The notes under the pieces are model-generated. The model was not told the DNA's origin, ran no database searches, and saw nothing but the letters and a program-made list of their open reading frames with translations. Position numbers and translations under genes: made by a program. Source: Ambrosia x helenae (Eukaryota > Streptophyta > Magnoliopsida > Asterales > Asteraceae). From it: a DNA stretch of 64,000 nucleotides. The stretch spans positions 34,720,626-34,784,625 of the forward strand of contig CM061228.1 in the NCBI GenBank assembly GCA_030844895.1, written 5' to 3'. Of this stretch, positions 1 through 11,583 are shown piece by piece; position 1 is the first letter of the stretch, and each line of letters begins with the position of its first letter.

Positions 1-960
1 GCAAGATGGAAAAGAATGCAAAGTAAAAGGCATTTAATGCACGTCGGGTACAGCAGCTAAAGCTGTTCAAATCGGTCGCCGTTCGTGGATCGCTCGTCGC
101 TCACTCAGAAAATGCTCGAAAAATGCTCGCTCGATCTTCCGCTCGGTTGTAAATGAGCCGATCGGCTCGGTTCGTTTGTAAATGAGCTAAGCACGGCAAA
201 GGTATGCTCGGCTTGATTCGGCCCGAATAAATTTTTATTTATATATTATATATTTAATAATAAATATACACACAATTTACAGATAAATTTATGGCTTTTT
301 ATATGACATTCTATTGGATTTAAGCTAGTATATGCAAACCAAATATAACAAGCCCACTTAACTCAATAAAAAAATTAACACTAGATTTAATAGTAAAACC
401 ATAAGTCATGAGGTGACAGTCTTGACTTTCTTTATGTTATTAGTCGTCCATCGCTAATTGTTGCTTGATATCACACAACGTCACAATGCAACAACTGTTC
501 TCTAATATATGCGCATCGCCTCACCAGCCTCATCCGCGGACACTAGGATTTCAATATTAGTGTTTTCATCGGACAGTTCGACCTTAGTTGTCACCCGACA
601 ATGAAAACATCGAAGGAAGAATCCTAATTTTATGATCATCCAAATTACTCTCCACTCGATTCTTGTTCGGCGCTCGCTCGAAAAATTTGCGCTCGAAGAA
701 TTCTCACTCGGTTTTCGGCTCGATTGTAAACGAGCCGCTCCACTCGGTTCGGTTTGTAAACGAGCCAAGCATGAGCAAAGCTTCGTTCGGATTGGCTCGG
801 CTCGTGAACAACCCTGAAGCAGCAAACATCAAGAAACGGTCAGTGTCTTCTGGCCGTAAGCCCCATTCAGCCAAGCGTAGGTTACGCCGGATAAGGAGAA
901 AAAAATGGAAAGTTGTTGTATGTGATATAAAAACCTAATCTTTGATCCTAGGGATTATTG
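1..960. repeat. GAGCCGAG/CTCGGCTCG-rich degenerate repeat blocks
   Basis: Two blocks, about 60-235 and 650-815, are built from variants of GCTCGGCTCG, AAACGAGCC and TTCGTTCG, separated by AT-rich filler. The second block ends in GGCTCGTGAACAACCCT, which resembles the ends of hAT-type MITEs with this composition, but I could not pair it with a clean opposite end or a target-site duplication. Short open frames across the blocks on both strands have no recognisable domain and are by-products of the high local GC. No gene is seen. Confidence 0.45.
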
Positions 961-1790
961 GCTATCTTGAGTCGAAAAGAAGCTTTCAGTTGGACAATTT
1001 TGGAATATTTGCAACACCAAACAACATCACATAATTAATCCTTCATCCGAATCAAGATGGTATCAAGTGTTAATTAACTCACGAGCGTGTTTTCTACCAC
1101 CATGAGCGGCTAATCACCCGTGACCCTCTCCGGGTGAATTGTTAGTTACTAGAACAAGTTTTGTGTTTGTCGAACAATTGAATTGAGATTTGAATGTTTA
1201 AACTTTCAGTTTCGATTGTGGTTTATTTTTAATATTGATGTTGAATGTTTATTGAATGATTAATTTGTTTGGATTTCATCAACCAACGCGATTTATTATC
1301 AAGGGTCATTGAATACATTCAAGTTATGTCTTTCAATATTACGAGTCATTAAGATATTGTTAGGTGATAATCAACCGAGTCAACAGTCGCGATCTAGTTA
1401 TTAGCTGTCACAAAGTCATTAATCAACCTTCTTTATCAATCATATTAATCCACATATCATGTCTATGTAATATCAATTGACAAACTATATTAACCTTGGC
1501 AATAGTAATTAACCGGGATCCTGGAGAGGTCATCATTTCTCTAATAGTTTACAACTCGTTTTCTTTTAAGTATTATTATTAATTGCAATTTAATCAACCA
1601 ATCGATTTTACAATTCCGTCTTGTTTAATTTAGTTGTAAAAAATAACACTTTCCATAATACTTCTCGTGGTTCGACACCCGACTTACCTTAACTAGTAAG
1701 GTAGTTGGTCTTTTCTAAAACTCTTATGTTTGACCGGTCCTTCGACACGGATCAAATAACCATTTTTATAACATACACACACAAAAAAAA
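961..1790. other. Degenerate LTR-like non-coding sequence
   Basis: No open frame of interest. The segment TCGTGGTTCGACACCCGACT near 1666-1686 resembles the TCGTGGGTTCGATACTCGGACT segment just inside the 3' end of the LTRs at 14130 and 19405, so this is probably a very old, divergent relic of a similar gypsy LTR. No PBS, PPT or target duplication could be placed. Confidence 0.35.
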
Positions 1791-1960
1791 ATATTATAAA
1801 TAAAATAATTTGAGCTAAACCGAACCGAGCCGAGCTAACGAAATAGGCAAACCGAGCCGATCAGACTCGGCTCAGTTCCTAACCAAGCCATATTAAGCGA
1901 GCTTATTTCATATCAAATCCGAGCGAGCTTCGAACCACAAGCTTTCTAGATAACGCTATT
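1791..1960. repeat. Third GAGCCGAG-rich repeat block
   Basis: The sequence is dominated by CCGAACCGAGCCGAGC and ACTCGGCTCAG variants, the same vocabulary as the blocks at 60-235 and 650-815 but mainly in the opposite orientation. The three blocks may be remnants of one repeat family or of one larger element. Ends are not definable. Confidence 0.4.
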
Positions 1961-3395
1961 CTATAGTAATAAAAATAAAATCAAAACCATATATAATATA
2001 TGAAATGAAATAAAAAATTGATGTATAAAAATATCAACTAGGGTTAGGGTTAGAGTGGACGCGGGGTTGGCGCTGACAGAATGCAGTGAACCCCCATGCC
2101 TCCAACCGGCGGACTCGTTGCTGATTGATATCCACCACTCTTCTTCTTGTCGCTATTTTTGGCTCTAAAACTCATGCATCATGTTCCATGTAATTGTTAA
2201 CTACCAAAGATGCTCTTTGTCTCCATATACAAACAAAATTTTCCTATCTATTAATTTTACTTTAGTTTGGAATCCATATGGTTATTAGTTTTTGACCAAC
2301 AATGGCCTCAAATGACTCAAGTCAACTTGATAATGTTAATCTAACCTCGGTTCATTTGTGCGGTTTGAAGCTCAAATTTTGTTTGAATAAGATGCAAGCT
2401 TGATTCAATAGTTCGAATGGTTTTAACTATCTACGAATTATGTTTAGTTATACATTTCGAGAGGGAGTTCCAATCAACTATATACATGAAAGCATATGCA
2501 TTAGGTTTAAATCCTTACATATGTGCGTTTAGCGATCTATTAGTACACTGTTTAGTATCTTTAAAAAAAATGCTTTTGGTTTAATGGGGGAAATTGTGTT
2601 AATATTTACTCTCTGAGTTTACGTTTAAATCGTTCAATTAGATACATCATAATTCATACATATGTACTCATTTTTCACATGATCAGTTGAACAATGAAGA
2701 TACTAAACAGTATACCAATAGATCGCTACAAAGTTCAGCCAAATTAATGTGTTTACTAATATGTGTTTGATGTAAATTAACTGTCGAACAAAAACGGTTG
2801 ATTTTCGCAACATCGTTGTCAAAATCAAAGAAGTTGAGAGTTCAAACATTAATCGAATAAAAAGAGTGAAATAATTAAAATGATCTGAGGAGCATGGATA
2901 GTTGATCAAGTCAAATCAATAGTTAAAATGAGTGAACGACAATCTCAAATAAATTGCCAGGCAGGTAAGGATAGGAGGGGGGAATGGGAATAATGACCAC
3001 CCTCCTTCACATTGTACTATGAAATCAAGTATATTAATATCTTTACTTTGAGTATAGATGTTTTTAGACTAAAGTATAAACATGAACGATGTGGTTAATC
3101 AAAATTTTTGATTTATAATTTTTCAGAAGTACAAAGACAATCCTTGCGGTTTGCATGTTGTAGCGCATTTCGTCCCAAGCTAGTAAATCTAAAGGTCACA
3201 ACATGTTCAACTTAAGAACTAAATGTGTTACAAAGTGCAAAGTACCATATGGATCATCCGTGTACTTTTGCTAAATGTTGAGGACTAAATGCAATAAAAT
3301 ATGCACACCACATGGACCATCCGTGTAGTTTAGTCTTTTCTATCAAAGATGAAGTGTTGATGCAATGTGAGTACAACTGACAGCTTAGAAGCACT
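1961..3395. other. Gene-free AT-rich stretch with old repeat traces
   Basis: No convincing coding frame. Around 3130-3330 there are two diverged copies of a segment containing CATATGGATCATCCGTGTA and CACATGGACCATCCGTGTAG, a type common in plant introns and MITEs. A short GGGTTAGGGTTAG telobox-like run lies at about 2042-2054. I can support nothing else here. Confidence 0.4.
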
Positions 3396-3396
3396 A

Positions 3397-3934
3397 TTGG
3401 AGCATGCACATTAGCTTCTTCATCTCCATCTCTATAATTACATTAAAAATCACTTTATTTTTCTTTCATTTTCTATTTAATACTCCCTCCATCCCTATTT
3501 AAATGTTATGGGGCCCAAAAACACACATTTTAAGAAATCTTTTGTTTGTATGTGGTAAAATGACAATAATATCCTCAAAAGTGGTGATTGTGTTTTGTCT
3601 TTTATGGGCAAAACTGGAAATTGCATTTCTCTTTTTGGAAATTGACATTTAATTTGGGATAATCAAAAATAGAAAGATGGACATTTAAATAGGGATGGAG
3701 GGAGTAATACTTATTTTATACATTTATTATTACCTTTTCTCTCTCCTCTACTCACAACCACTTTTAAAAATATTAAAAATTATGAAGGGTGAACAGTGTC
3801 TCATACAAATTTACTAGTGAATAGTGTCTCCTCCAAATATTTTTTCTATCCTCTACTTACAACTACTTATACCCACTCTATATAATAAAGAGATCACACT
3901 CATATCACTATGGAGAGCTAATGTGAATGCTTTT
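3397..3934. mobile_element. Candidate MITE (outer) split by a Stowaway-like MITE
   Basis: The left end TTGGAGCATGCACATTAGCT at about 3398-3417 and the right end AGCTAATGTGAATGCTTTT at about 3916-3934 are imperfect inverted repeats, matching over AGCATNCACATTAGCT. Without the nested 222-bp MITE and its 2-bp duplication the body is about 310 bp and non-coding, a normal MITE size. The terminal sequence recalls Tourist (PIF/Harbinger) elements, but I cannot fix a 3-bp target duplication, so the superfamily is tentative. Confidence 0.5.
3483..3704. mobile_element. Stowaway-like MITE (Tc1/mariner type)
   Basis: Perfect 24-bp terminal inverted repeats start with CTCCCTCCATCCCTATTTAA at 3483 and end with its complement at 3704. 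TA dinucleotides lie immediately outside both ends (3481-3482 and 3705-3706), the TA target duplication expected for Stowaway. Length is 222 bp with no coding capacity. CTCCCTCCRTCCC ends are the classic plant Stowaway signature. It sits inside the MITE spanning about 3397-3934, so it is the younger of the two. Confidence 0.88.
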
Positions 3935-3982
3935 GTAACTAGTACTTTACATGCATCCCTATAACAAACAGTTTTTAAAACA

Positions 3983-4787
3983 TACTAGTGAGTAACCTGC
4001 GCGTTGCAGCGAGAATAAAAACTGCATCAAACTATATCTAGTCGGGTGCCCGCACGATGCATAAGGGAATACAACCCTTAGGTTAGTGATTTTTGGGGTC
4101 TACGCGTGATGGTTCGGGTAGGGAATACAACCCTATGGTTTTGCTTAATACAACAATTTTGTATACTATATCATATCCAGTTTTACAGGGTCATAACCAT
4201 TTCAAGTTTTCTTCAAAGCTATGTTAGATGTTAAACTCCATGCGCTTATATGCATTCTAATATAAGATGTTATCAACCATCAACACCTCAATTGCATATT
4301 CATTTCAAGTTTCATTTTCTTCTGTATATGTAAAATAGTAAAATGTTTATTCTAGTGTTTTCTTTTAAAATTGGGTTCTTTAGGCTTTAGCAACAATAAT
4401 TAGTAAGAATAAAGCCTCATAAAGGTACAAATTGAAGAAAGAAGCTGGTGACAATGCCTACTAACAAACCAAAGATTATAAAGATAATAAGGAATGAGAT
4501 AGTTGTTTCATTGAGATGTAATATAAGGAGTTAGAAACATGGATAGTCACTAATAACTTTATTATTACATAATCAACTTAATTGTTAATGTAAAAAAGAC
4601 AACTCACCCATTTACTACCATCATTAAGTTATTGTATCACATATATGCATTATATGTTACTAGTAGGAATGCCCGCGCGTTGCAGCGGGTGCGTCTGTTT
4701 TGTTGCCACATTATTGTTGTTGGGGTTTGTGGTGTGTGTGGCTTTTGTAAGTTATTCGTTATGGTGATGCCCCATGTTACAACATAT
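3983..4787. other. Non-coding stretch with two direct CGCGTTGCAGCG motifs
   Basis: TACTAGTGAGTAACCTGCGC with GTTGCAGCG at about 3984-4012 and TACTAGTAGGAATGCCCGCG with CGTTGCAGCGGG at about 4658-4690 are similar segments in the same orientation, with AT-rich filler between. These may be ends of two copies of one repeat or internal parts of a degraded transposon. They are direct, not inverted, so no TIR element can be claimed. The right-hand copy lies about 100 bp from where element A is cut off. Confidence 0.4.
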
Positions 4788-5459
4788 TTAACTGATCGAT
4801 GAATAAAAGCGGGAAGTGATCCTTGCGGGTGGCGTCATTGAGTTTGCGATAGTCAATGCAAACTCGCCATCCGGTGACGGTTCTCGTAGGAATAAGCTCA
4901 TTCCTATCATTTGTAACCACGTCATGCCACCTTTCTTGGGCACAACGTGTACTAGACTAACCCAAACAGAATCTGAGATAGGATAAATCAATCCTACATC
5001 AAGCAACTTAATCACCTCATATTTGACAACTTCCTGCATGTTAGGGTTCAGACGCCTTTGGTGCTGCCGACAAGGCTTATGGACATCTTCCATCATAATT
5101 TTATGGGTACAGAACGAGGGATTAATCCCCTTGATGTCCATTATCTTCCAGGCGATTGCCTTTTTATGAAGTTTCAAGATTCTGGGCAACTCGCTCTTCT
5201 CTTCAACAGACAATGAAGATGAGATAATCACCGGTAGATGACCCTCCTCGTCAAGAAATGCATACTCAAGATACGGTGGGAGCTCTTTTAGTTCCAAAGA
5301 CGATGGATCTTCCACAGATGGTTTGGATTTTTCATTCTCCTCTTGCTCAATCTCAACAAAACGCCTTGGGCTCTGGGAACCATCATCACCGATCTGATAG
5401 ACCGGCTGCTCAAACCTATGGCCCTCCTTCATAATGCCATCTAGGTCCCCACACAACAT
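4788..5459 (-). pseudogene. Element A: reverse transcriptase N-terminal fragment
   Basis: The 223-codon frame covers the linker after protease and the start of gypsy RT. Recognisable parts are PPYLEYAFLDEE, a HKKAIAWKIMDIKGI segment typical of Athila/Tat pol, THKIMMED, then NPNMQEVVKYEVIKLLDVGL and VVPKKGG, which lead into the RT fingers. The catalytic YxDD region is absent because the element is cut at the left. The last part (from about residue 185) looks frameshifted relative to the expected RT sequence. The frame matches that of the protease fragment at 5514-5849. No product is expected. Confidence 0.8.
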
Positions 5460-5513
5460 ATGTGTGCCCGAAACATCCTCATCTATAGTGCCTCGAAAGT
5501 GAGAACTGACACA

Positions 5514-5849
5514 CTAGTCTACTATATCAAGATAGTATAGTGTGTCATCCTGACTCTCGGGATGACGCGTCGACCTTTGAATATCAAAAGTCACATGCTC
5601 ATCATTCACCCGGAGTTTGATCTGGCCCGCAGCCACATCAACAATTGTCCTAGCCGTGTTAAGGAAAGGACGTCCAAGGATCAGATGCACTTTAGAATCA
5701 TCATCCATATCTAGGATGACAAAATCCACAGGGAATACAAATTTGTCAATCTTGACAAGCATATTCTCAACGAATCCCCTCGGATACTTGATCGAACGAT
5801 CAGCCAAACAAATACTCATCCTGGTGGGTGAAGGCTCACCCAGATCCAA
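5514..5849 (-). pseudogene. Element A: aspartic protease region fragment
   Basis: The 111-codon frame begins near LGEPSPTRMSICLADRSIKY and runs through PRGFVENMLVKIDKFVFPVD, FVILDMDDDSKVHLILGRPF and LNTARTIVDVAAGQIKLRVN. This is the C-terminal half of the Athila/Tat retropepsin domain, including the ILGRPFL flap-distal motif. The N-terminal DxG catalytic segment should lie upstream, near 5860-6000, but is not in this open frame, so the copy is broken there. It is in phase with the RT fragment but out of phase with gag at 6121-7770, which indicates a frameshift between about 5850 and 6120. Confidence 0.8.
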
Positions 5850-6120
5850 CTTCTAAAAAACCGTATAAGGCATAAGGTTAATGATGGCACCTAAGTCTGC
5901 AAGTGCATTGCTGACAGACATATTACCTATCAGACAGGGGATTGTGAAGCTGCCAGGATCTCCCATCTTCATGGGAAGTCTATTCTGCAGAATTACAGAG
6001 CAGTTCTCGTTTAGTAGAACACAGCTGCCAGGTCCTCAAGTTTTTGCTTATTTGTAAGGATGTCGTTCAATAATTTTGCATACTTAGGCATCTGAGCCAA
6101 GGCCTCGACAAACAGGATGT

Positions 6121-7770
6121 TTATATGTAGTTGTTTGAACAGCTCAAGAAATTTACCGTACGAGCCTCGTCTTTTTGCTTTCTCAACCTGCCTGGGTATG
6201 GAACGGGAGGAGTGTAGTCAGTGACTGGCTTCGGCAACGATGCTATACTTGCTGGGACTCGCCTAGCGTGCACCTCGACCGAAGACTCAGTCTGGACCGT
6301 CTCAGTGATCGGTGGTGAGCCCGATGTGTCTGGTCCCGTGGTTTTACCACTCCTAGTCATGATTGCATTTACATGCCCCTTGGGATTTGGCTCTATGTTG
6401 CCTGGAAGACCACCCTGTTGTCTTTCAGACATCATCTTAGCCATTTGGCCAACCTGATTCTCTATAGCCTGCATAAACGCCTTTTGGCCCCTCATATCTC
6501 CTTCATAATTGGAGAAGCGCTCCCCGTGCTGCTAGTAGCGCTGCTCAGCAATTTGATTGGTATTGGTAGAGTTGGTAAGGAGCTGAGACATCATCTCTTC
6601 TAGCCTCGACGTACCTTGTTGGGAGTGCTGCTGGGAATTGCTCCCAGCGCCCTAATTTTGGTACTGGTTCGGCCGAGGCAGGTAAGAATGTCTATTAGAC
6701 TAGTATGGCAGTTGTTGGGACTGGTGGGATTGCTGTGGTGCGGGAGGTCGCTGCTGGTATCCGAGAGGGTTCTGATTAGAGGGACCAGATCTCCACCCAA
6801 AGTTTGGGTAGTTTCTCCAACCCGGATTATAGGTGTTACTGTAAGGGTTATTCTGGGGTCTCGTTTGACCCCCCATGTAGTCCACAGCCTGAACACCAGA
6901 ACGGGCAGCCGAAGATCGTGATCTGTCACTCTGCCGGGATTTAGATTTCAGGGACGCCTTTTCAATGATCCGCCATGCCTCATTGGGGGATTTTGTTGCC
7001 AGATCTCCCCCAGCATATACATCAAGGCGTTCCTGTGAATCGAACTCGATCCTCTGATAAAACGTTAGCACCAACTGTCTCTTTGGAAGACCGTGGTGCG
7101 GGACACTTAAGAGAAGATCTTTGAATCTTTCCCATGCTGAGTTCAGAGATTCCCCATCATCTTGACGAAAAGTCATGATGCGGTTACTCAACTTTTGGGT
7201 CTTTTACGGAGGGAAGTATTGCTGCATGAACTGCTCACACAGCTCCTCCCATGTAGTGATAGAACCAGCGAGAAGCGACTGAAGCCAACTTCTGGCTTTG
7301 TCCCGCAAAGATAATGGGAAGAGTCTTAAACGAATGGCATCGTCTGAGACATGAATCATCCTAAAGGTGGCTAAAACCTCTAAGAAACCAGCAATGGTTC
7401 GGCATGGATTTTTCGTGCTCCAGTCCACCGAATTCTGTATCATATTAATGATACTGGATTTAATTTCAAAGCTCTCTGCGGCCACCGTAGGTCAGGAGAT
7501 ACTCGATACAAGACCGTCCCCTACAGGACGCCCGCTATCGTTTAGCGGGATATCATCATCCGCCATTATGATGTCGCTATGGGCCTCCGACCCTTCGTGG
7601 TCGGACTGATCCACCGGAGCCTCGTCCTCTGGGATCTCAATAGCAGAAGTAGAGTTAAGAATACTAGAAACAAGACGTGTTTTATGAAGTCTAATTCTAT
7701 CGCTCCTCCTCAATCTCTGCGTCTCTTCCTCGGGTGGATCACCAGAAGGCCCAGAGTTCGTGGACATCAA
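6121..7770 (-). pseudogene. Element A: gag (matrix/capsid) pseudogene
   Basis: The frames 7492-7770, 7204-7485, 6700-7191 and 6121-6495 are all in one phase, interrupted by in-frame stops just after 7492, after 7204 and at several points between 6496 and 6700. Together they make one gag of about 550 codons. The N-terminus is STNSGPSGDPPEEE. The capsid core contains VSDDAIRLRLFPLSLRDKAR, WLQSLLAGSITTWEEL and FMQQYFPP, the signature of Athila/Tat retrotransposon gag. The C-terminal part is rich in Q, P, N and G. Gag would form the cytoplasmic particle; this copy cannot, because of at least four stops. The start is the first Met of the STNSG segment. Confidence 0.85.
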
Positions 7771-8338
7771 CCTGCAATCAAAGAATGATACAATTGCAGC
7801 ATGCGAAATAGATAACTAACCCGAAAAACCGATAAATGACAGAAAAATAAATATTAAATCCATAAATACATACAAAAATACCGGAAAAGCTATATACTCG
7901 TAAAAATCAAATAAATGCCAATAAAATCAATAAAATGAACAGAAATAAACAGACAAAGAATAAAACGGCCTAAATAATAAAATCAACAATTAGTTCAAAT
8001 ACGAACAAAAAATCAAATAAATCAAATAATGAATCAATCAAATTCAAAGACAAACCAATTAATCCAATATTCAATAAATTAAATCTATCAACATCCTAAT
8101 GAAAGAATAATCAATCTAATCAATCCTATAAGCATAAAATGAACAAATATATATACTAACCTATGAACCAATCTAAAATCAATCCAAAATATCAACAGAC
8201 AGATAAATCAAATAAAAATTCAAATAATCATATATGCAAATAAATGAACAGATAAAGAATCAACGAAGTATAAACAAGTATTCACAAGCATGTACACTGG
8301 TAAAAAGTTGACTCGGTTCGTTCCTAAAGCTTGTCGCG
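7771..8338 (-). other. Element A: untranslated leader
   Basis: A very A/T-rich stretch, mostly AAATAAA and AATCAAAT on the plus strand, between the PBS and the gag start. It has no coding frame. Low-complexity AT-rich leaders of this length are usual in Athila-group elements. Confidence 0.6.
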
Positions 8339-8356
8339 TCCCCAGCAATGGCGCCA
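8339..8356 (-). other. Element A: primer binding site (tRNA-Asp type)
   Basis: Minus-strand TGGCGCCATTGCTGGGGA, six bases after the LTR end. It differs by two bases from the TGGCGCCGTTGCCGGGGA PBS seen in element I. It marks the LTR as the 5' LTR and gives the orientation. Confidence 0.8.
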
Positions 8357-8362
8357 AAAATT

Positions 8363-10006
8363 TGACGTGTGCGATATACACATAATTTTACAATGAAATA
8401 ACACACGTTTCTTCTTTAATATTTATAAAAATGGTTTAGACCTTAGTATTAAAACACACACAATATGGCAAGTGCACCTGTCATATATGTAGTGAGTACA
8501 GATAAGAACCAGATATCGATCCATGGACGGGCGCGGAGCAATTATACTAAAACTCTATCCTCAATTTACCAATTAGGAAAAGATAGTGGAAGTTTTGTTT
8601 AAACTAAATTAATTCTAAAATATCTAACTAACATATGTAATACTCCAAATACAAAATATAACTATATAGACTATAATATATCAATCGTAGCATGTCATCT
8701 ACATATTAAATGAAATAAAGGCGTGTGATCAACATTCCCATTTTCCGACAGTTAGTGTCCCTTTCGGGCATCCTAACATGACAACTTTACAGAAAGCTAA
8801 CACGAATACACACTTTAACCACTTCAAGTCGTTTATTAGCGAGCAGCTGATATGATCTCATGCAAATCTTCTAAGGATAAGTTAGTCATCTGTTAAGAGT
8901 TTTCTAACCTCACTAATTCAGGAAAGCGATACCGAATACACAATACAGCCACCTAGACTAGCATAAAGTAGAGCATTTCACAACCTACTCCATTTTACCA
9001 ACTTTGAACACAAATCTACTAAGATCGCTATTTTCACCAAAATAACTAGCAAAGATCATTAACCGTGTCAAAGATCAGTAACGGCACCATTAAGCTTTTA
9101 AAACCCTTTTACGTGCCGGTAAGCATTTCTAATCGTTATTCGACTGACTCTAACCAAAACAATAGCCGGTTACAGTTTCATGGTGTAAACTTATTAACAA
9201 GTTAACTAGTTAACTAGTCTACTACCGGATGATTAAACGGACGGTTTTTCAACATGTATCCGCCTAACACATTCGACAATCATCAAAGTCATTCAAACAC
9301 AATCACAAATCCAATAACAATGAAACAAGGTTGCATTATGATCATCAAGATTAAGTCATGAAAAATGCCGAATTCATATAAGACATGATTATTATACAAA
9401 CGATTGTTTCTATGTACTACATACTAGTGTTTTTGCCCGTAGGCATACAATCTACTAAGTAAACATCACAAATAGCATTCAAAATAAGATTTGATACAAT
9501 AATAGATTATAGGATCAAACCATAGAAATGCAAATGTGATGGATTGGATGATGATGGATGGATCGGATGGCTTCCCGAGCTCGTTCCACGCCTTTGCAGC
9601 ATTTCGTTAGCTCCAGAAATCGCCCAGAATCGACCCCAGAAAACCCAATAATCGATCAGTGAGTTAAAGCTTTGTTTTCTACAAACTGGGAAGACCGAGC
9701 GGCCGCTCACTTTACAAAAGTCATTCAAGTGGCTCGTGTGCTGATGCAGAGGTTCTAGAAGTTTTACGAAAATATCAGGATGAGCGAGCGGCCGCTCACA
9801 GAGAGTGAGCGGCCGCTCACAGGACCCTGGGTCCTATTTGCGCGCCGAAATCTTCTTTTTTTCTTCAGTTTAACTTCCGGGACATCGTTTAAGACCTGAA
9901 ATCGTAAACATACCCAAATAAGTACCAATTCCTCGTGTATAAGGTCAAAAATGTATAAAAACGGGAGTTAAACGGGGACTTAAATATGTGTAATTTATGT
10001 ATATCA
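8363..10006 (-). repeat. Element A: 5' LTR
   Basis: The 1644-bp LTR reads on the minus strand from TGATATACATAAATTACAC to CGCACACGTCA (terminal TGA...TCA), directly before the PBS. It contains the GC-rich palindrome cluster at 9697-9835. No second copy is present because the element is truncated, so the right boundary rests on the TGA...TCA convention and the join to B-type LTR sequence. Confidence 0.75.
9697..9835. repeat. Cluster of GC-rich palindromes in the LTR of element A
   Basis: GAGCGGCCGCTC occurs three times (9697-9708, 9786-9797, 9807-9818); the last extends to the 16-bp perfect palindrome GTGAGCGGCCGCTCAC at 9805-9820. It is followed directly by AGGACCCTGGGTCCT (9821-9835), another perfect inverted repeat with a 1-base centre. 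The surrounding LTR is AT-rich, so these stand out sharply. Confidence 0.85.
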
Positions 10007-11560
10007 CTCTTTTACAGAGAAGCGGGGCCACTACTGAGTAGAATGTTCCTCAAACCGCGGTTAAGTCTCTTGTCCTCGAACTTATCCTCTTCTTGAATTG
10101 GAGGCTTAACTTCCAACCTTGAACACCGTACACCTCCCTTAGCTCTCGCGTTCCGTACCGAAGGGTATCTCCTTAGGGCCAATCCCAGCAACCTCGTATC
10201 CCCTAAATAGGTTAATGGTCATGAAGACCGAAGGATCTCTCTTACGGTTGTCTCAGGCGACTTGTACCCCCATTGGCTAACGGCGCTGTACTAACGAGAA
10301 CTAGATAGATTCCTTAATTTATTTATCTTTTAGGTGACACTTTATTACTTGGTGATCAATTAAATATAAAGTTGGTTTAAATGAATGATGATTTAATTAC
10401 CCAACCCATAACCTCCCGAACTAGATGAAATCCTTGATAAGGGCGGCACATAATCCTAAAGGCGTGCAATTCGAAGATCACTAGTGCGCCCGTAGGGAAA
10501 CCATCCTTTACCAAACAAATCATTCAATCATCTGGTAAGTACCAGAAATGTGCCACTCAGATCTGGTCCACTTCAGAAGCCATTGCTTAGAATCCGGTTT
10601 GGATATCAGAAGCCCAAAGGATCTGTCTCACTACCGGTTTCCTCGCCTTGGATCTAGCTTGGGGCCACCAGAAGCTGATTATACCTCTACTCGATTAATT
10701 AAGTTATAGTTATTTAAGTTATTAAGTTAATCATCATTCAAACCTGTCACAAAGATTAGAAGAAGATAATACAACAAGTAACTAAAAATAAACTACTACT
10801 ACTAATAATAAAAGTCTACAAATCGAAGCGGGTTTGCGAATAATGAAAAGATACAACCATAGAAAATAATCAACACAAGAACATGGATGCTCATAGACAA
10901 GCTCTCCATCTTCAAGTGATATGTAGCTCTCATGAACCTCACGTCCCTCGATGTTTATTGCATACTACTCTACGATCCCATGCTTGATCGAATTATTCAA
11001 GGTAGGATGAGGCCTAACCTTGGTGGGTGTGTTCGGAGGGCCCTAGGGCCTCCCAAGGGCCCCAAGGGCAGCACAGGCGTGCATTAGAGTACCAAGGGCG
11101 TGCTTATTGTCTTACGTACGTTCTATTGCTGCATGGCAGATGTTGTCTGTCCTTTTTATCCCTAGCACGGCCGTTCCTTCTTCTGTTGCACGGGCGTGCA
11201 TGCCCTGGTGACCTTGATTTCTTGCTCTCCAAGTTTGCTGCGTTGCCCTCTTGCGTTCGGGGCCTTCATGCAAGGGAGCGTGGGCGTTCTTGGTCACTCC
11301 CGGACTGATTTCGGTATTGTTTAAGTCCCGGGATTATCTTCAAACATATAGTGAACTGGCTGGAAGTCTCGTATCTTCAAGAATCTCCAGTTTTTGCTTG
11401 TTTTAACCCGAAAATCCTCTATTTCCGTCTTGGAGCTCCATTTTCCTGATAAATACAAATAGGAACTAATTAAGTATCAAATATTAATAATATAGCCTTA
11501 ATTGTATCCTATTATGAGACTGTTTATGCCCGTTTTATATGTTTATTTTGTGAATTATCA
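10007..11560 (-). repeat. Element B: 3' LTR (left end incomplete)
   Basis: Homologous to 24680-26286 along most of its length. Shared segments include CCTCAAACCGCGGT, CTCGAACTTATCCTCTTCTT, CTCCCTTAGCTCTCGCGTT and TCCTTAGGG. On the minus strand it starts TGATAATTCACAAAATAAAC at 11560. The last 70 bp or so before 10052 does not match the other LTR, so the end was lost or replaced where element A adjoins. Short CACGGCCGT and GGGCGTGC motifs recur at about 11066, 11164 and 11280. Confidence 0.75.
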
Positions 11561-11583
11561 CAATACCCCACACTTAGACTATT
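11561..11583 (-). other. Element B: polypurine tract region
   Basis: On the minus strand GTCTAAGTGTGGGGTATTG lies immediately before the LTR start TGATAATTC. AAGTGTGGGG is the same PPT core found three times in element I. This position marks the LTR at 10007-11560 as the 3' LTR. Confidence 0.75.

Larger units (their letters stand above)
4788..10006 (-). mobile_element. Element A: truncated Athila-type Ty3/gypsy retrotransposon
   Basis: Minus-strand element. Reading from the right it has one LTR (8363-10006), a PBS matching the tRNA-Asp type used by Athila elements (8339-8356), an AT-rich leader, decayed gag, protease and the first part of reverse transcriptase, where it stops at about 4788. 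Most of RT, RNase H, integrase and the 3' LTR are missing. The gag and protease frames contain several stops and at least one frameshift, so it is an old, immobile copy. It abuts the end of B's 3' LTR at about 10007 and probably removed or replaced that end. Confidence 0.85.

Noticed and set aside
502..938. Overlapping open frames of 61-107 codons on both strands
   Set aside because: They fall in GC-rich GAGCCGAG repeats, lack recognisable domains and occur in several phases at once; best explained by composition.
2041..2056. Telomeric repeat (GGGTTAGGGTTAG; also TTAGGG near 63990)
   Set aside because: Only one or two units; telobox-sized, not an interstitial telomere array.
11027..11308. 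Frames in the LTR of B (also 25504-26050)
   Set aside because: Both LTR copies give different, unrelated frame lengths; not conserved as protein.
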